DNA of 64,000 nucleotides from positions 1 through 64,000 of the forward strand of contig JAKSCK010000062.1 of NCBI GenBank assembly GCA_022360655.1. Reading direction: 5' to 3'. Shown piece after piece: positions 54,161 through 61,429 of the stretch; within the stretch, counting starts at the first letter, position 1; each line of letters opens with the position of its first letter. Both the position numbers and the translations under genes were made by a program. The notes under the pieces were generated by a model. The model was not told where the DNA came from. It was given only the letters and a program-made list of their open reading frames with translations, and made no database searches. Source of the stretch: Spirochaetales bacterium. GTDB lineage: Bacteria; Spirochaetota; Spirochaetia; DSM-2461.

Positions 54161-55672
54161 ATGAAAGCCGTTGTTCTTTTGATGTTGCTCTTTGTCATCA
54201 CCAGTTGCAAATTGGATTCATCAGGACGGAGTGGGGGAAGCATCACAGGAACAGAGTATCCCTACAGTTTTTCCCCTGGAGATCAGGTGTACCTTCGCAG
54301 TGTTGCAGGGGAACTTGTTCTGCTGGATGTGGTGGATTTGGATTCCGATGGAATCCCCGATGGTCTGAGTGTGGATGGCAACGCATCGAATCTTGAGTTT
54401 TTGGCTTTGAATCCCCAAGCCCAGGAATTGTATCAACTGGATGTGGATGGCAACGGAACAGAAGATCTCTTTCTTCATCTTTCCGAAACAGCAGGCATCA
54501 CGGCCAATACGCAAAGAGATGGTAATGGTGTGGATGTTCGTATTGTGCTGGATGCAAACATGGAAGCCGTGGGATTGGATACAACGGGTGATGGGAATGC
54601 CAATATCAGTTTCAGTTCCATCACCAGTCTTCCCACGCTCTACACCCTCTCTTTTGATGGCAATGGGGCCATCACGGGGACCGTGCCTGAAAGCATCAAA
54701 GGTTATGAGAACGCGCAGTACACCATTCCGGGAAACGCAGGGAATCTTTGGACCCCAACCTCAGAATTTGTTGGCTGGAATGCACAAAATGATGGGAGTG
54801 GCACAACATTGCTCCAAAACACAACCGTCACGTTGACACAGAATAGACAACTCTTTGCCGAATGGAACTATTTGGCTCCCATTCCTCCCAATGCCTCGGA
54901 TGTGACCATTTCAAGGCAAAGTGATGAGAAAATTTTGGTGTCTTGGACCGATCCTCCAGGGGATTTGACTCAGGTGGATGTGAGCGCGAACTTCCAAGGT
55001 GCTCAAACCACTAATATTTCCCCTGGGATTGAGCAGGCTGATTTGGGGGAAGCACCCTATTTAGAAGCCTACACCGTCTCCATGATTTTCCGGAATAGCA
55101 CGGAGTATTACAGCAGTCTTTCTATTCCTGTGAGTCTTACAGACAATCGTCCCCCATCATTGGTTCCTACAATGACTGGGGCCGATTTGGATGTGGCCAA
55201 TCGCCGCAGTGTCGGAACCACAGCTCAAGCTCTTTATGAATCCTGGAGAGCCTTTGATGGCCAAACACAAAATGCGCAAGGAGCCACGTACATCAGTGCT
55301 TTTGATCCGGTGCCCTATACGGATTTTTCTGAGTGGCTCTCCTATGCCTTTCCAAGTCCTCAATTACTCCAAGGCTATGGAATGTTCTTGGAAACCTCTG
55401 CAGGAATGAGTGATGACATTCCCAAATCCAGCCCGGTCACCTGGGTGTTTCAAGGCAGTAATGATACGGAAACAGCAAATCCAGGGGATAAAGTTTGGGT
55501 GAACTTGCATTCTGAAAACAGCTACACCGCATGGAATTATCCTGAACCGGGAGTTTTTCTTTTGGATACTTCAACAGCCTATCAGTATTATCGCATTCTG
55601 GTCACAGAAACCCATGCTCAGTTCGGTGCTGGAGTGAAAGCGTTTGGCTTGGCAGAATGGGAACTCTATTGA
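54161..55672 (+). CDS. Surface lipoprotein with InlB_B-like and discoidin-like domains
   Basis: A 503-residue lipoprotein: signal peptide then VITSC lipobox. Acidic calcium-type repeats (DLDSDGIPDG, DVDGNGTED) come first. Next is a domain with YTLSFDGNGAITG and FVGWN---LFAEW that matches the InlB_B/Listeria-Bacteroides repeat. A fibronectin-like segment follows, and the C-terminal 170 residues have a discoidin-like (F5/8 type C) pattern (SWRAFDGQT, WVFQGSNDTET). Cell-wall or polysaccharide binding is plausible. GGAGG lies six bases before the ATG. Confidence 0.75.
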   Translation: MKAVVLLMLLFVITSCKLDSSGRSGGSITGTEYPYSFSPGDQVYLRSVAGELVLLDVVDLDSDGIPDGLSVDGNASNLEFLALNPQAQELYQLDVDGNGTEDLFLHLSETAGITANTQRDGNGVDVRIVLDANMEAVGLDTTGDGNANISFSSITSLPTLYTLSFDGNGAITGTVPESIKGYENAQYTIPGNAGNLWTPTSEFVGWNAQNDGSGTTLLQNTTVTLTQNRQLFAEWNYLAPIPPNASDVTISRQSDEKILVSWTDPPGDLTQVDVSANFQGAQTTNISPGIEQADLGEAPYLEAYTVSMIFRNSTEYYSSLSIPVSLTDNRPPSLVPTMTGADLDVANRRSVGTTAQALYESWRAFDGQTQNAQGATYISAFDPVPYTDFSEWLSYAFPSPQLLQGYGMFLETSAGMSDDIPKSSPVTWVFQGSNDTETANPGDKVWVNLHSENSYTAWNYPEPGVFLLDTSTAYQYYRILVTETHAQFGAGVKAFGLAEWELY

Positions 55673-55676
55673 TGTT

Positions 55677-55721
55677 GTGGCGGCTCCGCCGCCACGACCC
55701 CTCACTTCCCTCGGGGTTTTT
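55677..55721 (+). terminator. Double hairpin terminator
   Basis: A perfect 8-bp stem (55677-55684 with 55688-55695, loop TCC) is followed by an ACCCC-GGGGT stem and five T residues. The second hairpin has the CGACCCC of the REP-like family but lacks its GAT. It ends the lipoprotein gene and may be read in both directions. Confidence 0.8.
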
Positions 55722-55723
55722 CT

Positions 55724-56161
55724 TTAGGATTCAATCTCCATGATCATTTCCACACGACGGGCATGTCTTTCCCCTCCAAATGAGGCATCAATGAATCCTT
55801 GAACCATTTGAGTCACGGGCTGGGGATACTCAATACGCCCCCCAAAGGCAATGAATTGGCAGTTATTGTGCTCCTTGGCCATTTGAGCCGCAAAGAGATT
55901 TTGGGGGAGGGCACAGCGAATCCCCTTCACTTTATTGGCCGCAATGGAAATCCCAATTCCGGTTCCGCAGCAGAGAATTCCAAAGTCATATCCCCCTTTC
56001 AAATATTCTCGAGCCGCTTCGGCTCCTTTATCGGGGTAGTCTGCACGTTCGCCATTGCCCACACCCAAATCTGTGACATGATGACCTGCTGCTTCCAGGT
56101 AGTTCTTGATTTCCGTTTTCAGTTCCACAGCAGCGTGGTCATTGGCCATGATGATATTCAT
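55724..56161 (-). CDS. rpiB: Ribose-5-phosphate isomerase B
   Basis: RpiB interconverts ribose-5-phosphate and ribulose-5-phosphate. The 145-residue protein has NDHAAVELK near the N-terminus, YPDKGAEAARE, CCGTGIGISIAANKVKGIRCAL (catalytic cysteine of the family: ILCCGTGIG) and EHNNCQFIAFGGR. AAGGAG precedes the ATG at 56161. It is convergent with the lipoprotein gene. The protein may also act on other sugar phosphates. Confidence 0.95.
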   Translation of the reverse strand: MNIIMANDHAAVELKTEIKNYLEAAGHHVTDLGVGNGERADYPDKGAEAAREYLKGGYDFGILCCGTGIGISIAANKVKGIRCALPQNLFAAQMAKEHNNCQFIAFGGRIEYPQPVTQMVQGFIDASFGGERHARRVEMIMEIES

Positions 56162-56416
56162 TTTCACTCCTTATTCCCCGCTCTTGCATCACGCAAAAAT
56201 CACACTCTTTTTAAAAAGGTGGGGGAATCTTCCTTATCATGATGTCGATCGGAAGGTCATTGCGTCCAGTCTTTGGGGGAATTCTTCATCAAAACACCCC
56301 GCAGGCCCAGAAATCCATCAAGGGAAGGGGAGGGCATTGCGGGGTCGTTCTGAATGCAGACTTGGAATCCTATACCAAACTATGGTAGAACCCAGCCCTT
56401 AAGGAGTTCTGACCTC

Positions 56417-57490
56417 ATGGTATGCAATCAAAGAATATTCATTGGACCGGCTTTTCTGGGTCTCTTCATTTTACTCGTGGGAAGCCCCCTCTTTGCCACA
56501 GGATGGCAAAATCCCAGTGAACGCTATATGGAGGCCTATAAGGCCTATGAAAATGCGCCTCTTCCCCTGCAAGAGGATGAGATGAAGCATTTTGTGTATT
56601 TTGCTCGTGATCGAGAGGCGTTAGTCAATCATTCCTTTCTTTCTGCCCAGCGATTTGATGGGGCACAAATCATGTATTCCTGGCGTCAATTGGAAGGGGC
56701 CAAAGGCGAGTATGATTTTTCGGTGATTGAAGAGGATTTGAATTATCTCCAATCCCGAGGAAAGGGCTTGTTTCTGCAAATCCAAGATGCCACGTTTTCC
56801 CCTCAGTATGTGGCCGTTCCAGAATATTTGAAGAATGCAGAATATGATGGGGGTGTGATTGAACAGCGTGAGGATGATGGCTCGGTGGAAGGCTGGGTGG
56901 CCAAACGGTGGAACCCCGAGGTGCGCGCGCGTTTTGCCATCTTCCTTAAGGCTCTCGGTGAACGTTTTGATGGACGTGTGGAGGGAGTCAACCTTCAAGA
57001 AAGTGCGATTGGCATTTCCTCCCAGTACGATGTCAGTTTCTCCTCTGAGGCCTATGTTGAAGGAATAAAGGCCAATATGAAGGCTCTCAAAGAGGCGTTC
57101 CCCCAGTCTACAACCATGCAGTATGCCAACTTTATACCTGGGGAGTGGTTACCCTGGGAGGACTTTGGTTACCTGGAATCCATCTATGATTATGGCGAAT
57201 CCATTGGTGTGGGACTTGGCGCTCCGGATTTGATGGTACGGCGAAAGGGGCAGCTCAATAATCCCTTGGCCATGATGCATGAAAAAAGCTACACCGCTCC
57301 CTTGGGCATTGCTGTTCAGGATGGAAACTACATTGGAGCCACCAATTCTAATGAAGTGAGGTCGCAAAGAAAAAACATTGTTCCGATGCTTCATGCCTTT
57401 GCTCAGGATTTCTTGAAGGTGCGTTACATGTTCTGGAGTTATCAGGAACCCTATTTCACAGAAGATGTGCTTCCTGCCTTTGGTGGATGA
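56417..57490 (+). CDS. Secreted glycosidase-like TIM-barrel protein
   Basis: A 357-residue exported protein with a hydrophobic signal segment (IFIGPAFLGLFILLVGSPLFA). The mature part looks like a (beta/alpha)8 glycosidase of the GH42/GH5 kind: FDGAQIMYSWRQLEGAKGEYDFSVIEEDLNYL, KGLFLQIQD, and RFDGRVEGVNLQESAIG, where the Glu is a likely acid-base residue. A nucleophile Glu could not be assigned with certainty. AAGGAG lies ten bases before the ATG. A strong terminator follows. Confidence 0.6.
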   Translation: MVCNQRIFIGPAFLGLFILLVGSPLFATGWQNPSERYMEAYKAYENAPLPLQEDEMKHFVYFARDREALVNHSFLSAQRFDGAQIMYSWRQLEGAKGEYDFSVIEEDLNYLQSRGKGLFLQIQDATFSPQYVAVPEYLKNAEYDGGVIEQREDDGSVEGWVAKRWNPEVRARFAIFLKALGERFDGRVEGVNLQESAIGISSQYDVSFSSEAYVEGIKANMKALKEAFPQSTTMQYANFIPGEWLPWEDFGYLESIYDYGESIGVGLGAPDLMVRRKGQLNNPLAMMHEKSYTAPLGIAVQDGNYIGATNSNEVRSQRKNIVPMLHAFAQDFLKVRYMFWSYQEPYFTEDVLPAFGG

Positions 57491-57521
57491 CAGAGTTGTT
57501 TTGAAAAAGTGGTGAATGATG

Positions 57522-57550
57522 AAAAGGCTTGGTTTACCAAGCCTTTTTTT
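57522..57550 (+). terminator. Terminator after the glycosidase-like gene
   Basis: An 11-bp stem (57522-57532 with 57537-57547) with loop TTTA runs into seven T residues. It is the clearest terminator in the right half of the window. Confidence 0.95.
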
Positions 57551-57646
57551 GAAAGAAGAGAGTGCTGGATTTGTCATGAATCATTGACGCGGTTGTTATC
57601 AACAATCTGCGTTGTTGCTTCTATGAGAATGGGCAGGAGGGGCATC

Positions 57647-58480
57647 ATGAAAGACCCGCTCCAGACGACTCCAGAGATGAGATCCAAATCTCCTCTTGAT
57701 AAACAAGCATGGAGCCAGCAACACTATGGATCAGGATTCAATGATGCGAGGCCTTTGATGAATGTGAAAATTCTAGGAAATGGTGGTGCGTTGAATGAAG
57801 GACTTCGGTTCAATGCCTTCATCATCAATGGACAATCTCTGGTGGAAACCCCTCCGGATATCTGTTCATCACTTTATGAGAATGCCATCAAGGTAGAAAA
57901 CATTCAGGAGATTTTCATCTCTCCTTTTCATGGAGATCATTATTTTGGATTTCCGTATTTGGCTCTCAAACAATTCGCATTAAAGAAACCCCTCTCCGTG
58001 AGGCTTCTTGGTCCTCGTGGTTTGAAAAATCGAATCACAGGCATCATTGATTTGGCCTTTGGAGACCATCATCCCATTTTGGATTGGATGGAAGAGCATT
58101 ATCTCTTTGAGGAAATTGATGAAAACACCAGGTGCAATTTTGCCCAGGGACAAATCTCCACAGTTCCAATGAACCATATTGTGGAAAACTATGGATTTCG
58201 TCTGCCAGGCAAAATGGACTTCTTGTATTTTTCCGATTCCATTTGGGATCCACGATTACTGGAATACATTAAGAATGACAGCACCATCCTCATGGACATC
58301 AATGGTTCGGAGGGAAACAATTCCATCCATGCCTCGGAACGGGATGTGGTGGAGCATCTTCTTCCAGCTCTTGGAGAAAACTCCTTGGTGTATGGAACAC
58401 ATGTACAACAATACAGAGAGAGTTCGGTGCCCAAACTCATCTATGCCCAAGCAGGTGAAACCATCGTTATCCAGCACTAA
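57647..58480 (+). CDS. Metallo-beta-lactamase-fold protein with degenerate metal site
   Basis: A 277-residue protein of RNase Z/ElaC-like shape. It opens VKILGNGGALNEGLRFNAFIING, and the metal motif reads SPFHGDHYFG, so the first histidine of HxHxDH is proline. A later histidine (MNHIVENYGF), the aspartate in FSDSIWD and the C-terminal GTHVQQY are kept. One zinc ligand is lost, so activity may be altered. AGGAGGGG lies just before the ATG at 57647. An interrupted palindrome TTGTT-ATC-AACAA is upstream. Confidence 0.7.
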   Translation: MKDPLQTTPEMRSKSPLDKQAWSQQHYGSGFNDARPLMNVKILGNGGALNEGLRFNAFIINGQSLVETPPDICSSLYENAIKVENIQEIFISPFHGDHYFGFPYLALKQFALKKPLSVRLLGPRGLKNRITGIIDLAFGDHHPILDWMEEHYLFEEIDENTRCNFAQGQISTVPMNHIVENYGFRLPGKMDFLYFSDSIWDPRLLEYIKNDSTILMDINGSEGNNSIHASERDVVEHLLPALGENSLVYGTHVQQYRESSVPKLIYAQAGETIVIQH

Positions 58481-58604
58481 AATTTTGTGTTCCCCCCCTC
58501 TGGATTTGATGAGGGGGATTGCTCTCTCAAATCCATGACAAAAGTTTAATCGCCATAGATTTTGAAATGAGTATACTTGCCCCCAAATTGCTTACGGGGT
58601 GAAT

Positions 58605-59468
58605 ATGAAATTCTATCCAAAATTATTATTGGGGGGCTTGGTGGCCCTTCTACTGATCTCCTGTCAAACCACGCCTCAGCCCAAGGCCTCAGGTCCTATC
58701 GTTATGACACCAGTTGCAGATTATCGTGTGGTCAATGGGGAATTGATTTCAGAAAATCCTGATCAGCCCGTCCTTCCTGAACATCTGGAAATCTGGGATT
58801 GGATTCGATGGGTGTATCCCCAAGAGTGGATAAACTTCATTGGAAGTTTTGGTTTGGATACAGATGGAGAAATGGGTGGTTTTGCCTATGTTGATGTGGA
58901 TCGCCTTCCAGATGGCACGGCACTCTCAACCTGGCGGCTCGTCATTGATCCTGCCGATATGATTCTTGATGACGCCACATCGGAATCCCATTTCCCCCGG
59001 GTACTCACTCATGAGCTTTCCCATATCATGGCCTTGAATGAGTCTCAGTTCATATTGGATGAAATTTCAGATTCGGATCAGGACCAATGGATGAACCATT
59101 GGGATTTCTCACAGGGATACCGAAACGTCTATGGAATCGCCCAAAAGAACTCCTACATGAATCGTTTTGTTCAAGAGTTCTGGCCTGCCCCACAAATTCT
59201 CAATTGGCCCATTCCTCCCATGGATAAAATCAATCCCATGGAACTGGGATCCCTCATTGACAAGGTGAAAGATGAGTATCCAGATTCCTTTGTGAGCACT
59301 TACGCCATGATGAGTGTGGAGGAAGACTTTGCCGAAAGTTTTTCGGAGTATGTCTTTCAAGAGGACGTCCAGGGTGACAGTGTCATGTCCCAAAAAATTC
59401 GTTTCTTTGGGCAATTTGATGAACTTGTCCTTGCACGTGAACAGATTCGTTTAGAGCTCGGACTCTAA
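58605..59468 (+). CDS. Lipoprotein metalloprotease with HELSH motif
   Basis: A 287-residue lipoprotein. The signal peptide (KLLLGGLVALLLISC) ends in a lipobox. The zinc motif THELSHIMAL is at about residue 143, and a later AESFSEYVF gives a candidate third ligand, as in gluzincins or the ATLF-like group. No classical family could be named. A TATACT lies 28 bases before the ATG. Cell-surface or periplasmic proteolysis is the simplest inference. Confidence 0.7.
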   Translation: MKFYPKLLLGGLVALLLISCQTTPQPKASGPIVMTPVADYRVVNGELISENPDQPVLPEHLEIWDWIRWVYPQEWINFIGSFGLDTDGEMGGFAYVDVDRLPDGTALSTWRLVIDPADMILDDATSESHFPRVLTHELSHIMALNESQFILDEISDSDQDQWMNHWDFSQGYRNVYGIAQKNSYMNRFVQEFWPAPQILNWPIPPMDKINPMELGSLIDKVKDEYPDSFVSTYAMMSVEEDFAESFSEYVFQEDVQGDSVMSQKIRFFGQFDELVLAREQIRLELGL

Positions 59469-59491
59469 ACCCACCCCTTGGGGATTTGATG

Positions 59492-59528
59492 GAGCCAGGT
59501 CTTCTCCATGGGCAAGAAGACCTGGCTC
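59492..59528 (+). terminator. 14-bp hairpin after the metalloprotease gene
   Basis: A perfect 14-bp stem (59492-59505 with 59515-59528) with a 9-base loop. It is followed by only a short T-rich stretch. It directly precedes the phosphoglycerate mutase-like gene and its extended -10 box. Confidence 0.7.
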
Positions 59529-59543
59529 TGTCATACTTTCCCC

Positions 59544-60200
59544 ATGCACATTCAAACTCTAAAAAATCGCTATTGGTTGATGCGTCATGGGCGTTCCCAA
59601 GCCAATATTGCGGGTAAAATAATCAGTTCCCTTGAGGAGGGGCGTGCTCAGTGGGGATTGGCTCCACAGGCGATGGAGGGGATTCAGTCCTCTGTTGAGT
59701 CTCACTCCTTCTCTTCTAATCTTGTGATTGTTTCCTCCCCCTTCTTGCGGGCTCGGGAAACGGCTGAAACCGTCTGTGCCTTGGTGGGGGGGGGCGGTGT
59801 TGCATTGGATGAAAATCTTCGGGAACGATGGTTTGGAACTTTGGATGGAAAAGAGGATTCCTTTTATTCCCAGGCCTGGAAATGGGATGAATCTCACTTG
59901 GCTCAGAAAACGTGGGATGTTCCTTCTCCACCAAATCCGTCATGGGGTAAGGACTCTGTAGCAGAATCTCCAGAGGGGGTGGAAGATTGTTTGACCGTGC
60001 TCCAGCGACTTCTTCTTGTTCTCCATGGGCAAGAAAAAAGGCATACTGGAGCCTCCATACTCTTGGTTTCCCATGGAGATCCACTGGATATTCTTTTGGC
60101 TTGGTCCCAAGGGCATTCCCCCTATGAGCATCGAAAAATCCCTGGAATGAACACGGCTGAAATCCGCCCCTTGTCCAGTCGAATCTCATCACTATACTAG
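59544..60200 (+). CDS. Histidine phosphatase (phosphoglycerate mutase-like)
   Basis: A 218-residue member of the histidine phosphatase superfamily. The phosphorylated histidine is in YWLMRHGRSQAN (residues about 9-20), and the second histidine is in LVSHGDPLDIL. RARETAE-(T) fits the substrate-binding region. The superfamily includes mutases, cobalamin and broad phosphatases; which one is not told. The ATG at 59544 has no ribosome binding site. TGTCATACT (extended -10) ends six bases before it. Confidence 0.85.
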   Translation: MHIQTLKNRYWLMRHGRSQANIAGKIISSLEEGRAQWGLAPQAMEGIQSSVESHSFSSNLVIVSSPFLRARETAETVCALVGGGGVALDENLRERWFGTLDGKEDSFYSQAWKWDESHLAQKTWDVPSPPNPSWGKDSVAESPEGVEDCLTVLQRLLLVLHGQEKRHTGASILLVSHGDPLDILLAWSQGHSPYEHRKIPGMNTAEIRPLSSRISSLY

Positions 60201-60208
60201 AGTCGATG
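60171..60208 (+). promoter_or_regulatory. htrA promoter, leaderless type
   Basis: TTGTCC (60171-60176) and TATACT (60193-60198) are 16 bases apart. The -10 box ends seven bases before the ATG at 60206, overlapping the stop of the preceding gene. No Shine-Dalgarno site is present. Confidence 0.65.
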
Positions 60209-61429
60209 AAAACCCGAGGTAGCGCACAATTATTCTGGCTTGGTATGGCCGCCCTCCTGGTGATTCTTATTCTCTTGATGGGATTTGGTGTCATAGAGAT
60301 TCGGTTTGGTGGCCAAACGCCCGTTTCAATGACAGAAGCAGAACAAGGCTTGAGCACTTCCTTTGATTATCAGAGGGGGACTCTTCCCGTTGCTACCGAA
60401 GCTCCTTCTTTGGAAGAGTATTCTGAGGATGAGCGCCAGAATATCGCAGTTTATGAAACCGCCAATGGTGCGGTTGTGAACATTTCTACGCAAATCGTGG
60501 GGTACAACTGGTTCTTAGAACCCGTTCCTCAAGCTGGCTCATCCGGTTCCGGTTCCATCATTGATGCCCGGGGTTATGTGCTTACCAACAACCATGTGGT
60601 GGAAAATGCTTACAAGGTGAATGTGACTCTTGCTGATGGAGAAACCTTTGAGGGAGAAGTCATTGGATCGGATGGTGAAAATGACTTGGCAGTGGTGAAG
60701 TTTGATCCAGGATCCCATCCCCTCACCACCATTCCCTTTGGGGATTCCTCCACGTTACGAGTGGGACAGAAGGTTTTGGCCATTGGAAATCCTTTTGCTT
60801 TTGAACGTACCCTCACCACCGGTATCATTTCTGGATTGGGTCGACCTTTGCGAAATGATAAAGGCATTGTGATTCGGGATTTGATTCAAACCGATGCCTC
60901 CATCAATCCTGGAAACTCCGGTGGTCCCTTGCTCAATACCCGCGGACAAATCATTGGAGTGAACACCATGATATACACCCCTTCTGGAGGGTCTGTGGGA
61001 ATTGGTTTTTCCGTCCCTGTCGACACAGCCCGTCGGGTGGTTCCCGATTTGATTCGTTATGGTTTTGTCCAACGGGGCTGGATTGATATAGAGCCCGTGC
61101 AGCTTTTTCCCTCTCTGGTTCGCTATGCCAAGTTGCCCATTTCCAAAGGCATTCTGATTTCGCAGGTGAAATCGGGAGGGAATGCGGATGAAGCAGGTCT
61201 CCGTGGGGGAGACCGACGTCAGGCTGTGCGCAATGGGAATTCCGTCATTTATCTTGGAGGTGATGTGATTACGGCGATTGATGGCCAGGCCGTCACCTCC
61301 TTAGGGGATTTGTATGGGGCTTTAGAAAAGAGTCGTCCTGGAGATACCGTGAGTGTTACAGTCCTTCGGGGAAAGCGGGAACTCAACTATGATGTGGTGC
61401 TTACAGCTCGAGATGGGAGTGCTTTGTGA
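60206..61429 (+). CDS. HtrA/DegP-like serine protease
   Basis: A 407-residue protease anchored by one helix (FWLGMAALLVILILLMGF). The catalytic triad is H in TNNHVVENA (about 128), D in NDLAVVKF (about 158) and S in NPGNSGGPLL (about 236). A single PDZ domain follows (GGNADEAGLRGGD, VITAIDGQAV). It degrades or refolds misfolded envelope proteins in the periplasm. The stop overlaps the uvrB start (GTGA). Confidence 0.94.
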   Translation: MKTRGSAQLFWLGMAALLVILILLMGFGVIEIRFGGQTPVSMTEAEQGLSTSFDYQRGTLPVATEAPSLEEYSEDERQNIAVYETANGAVVNISTQIVGYNWFLEPVPQAGSSGSGSIIDARGYVLTNNHVVENAYKVNVTLADGETFEGEVIGSDGENDLAVVKFDPGSHPLTTIPFGDSSTLRVGQKVLAIGNPFAFERTLTTGIISGLGRPLRNDKGIVIRDLIQTDASINPGNSGGPLLNTRGQIIGVNTMIYTPSGGSVGIGFSVPVDTARRVVPDLIRYGFVQRGWIDIEPVQLFPSLVRYAKLPISKGILISQVKSGGNADEAGLRGGDRRQAVRNGNSVIYLGGDVITAIDGQAVTSLGDLYGALEKSRPGDTVSVTVLRGKRELNYDVVLTARDGSAL

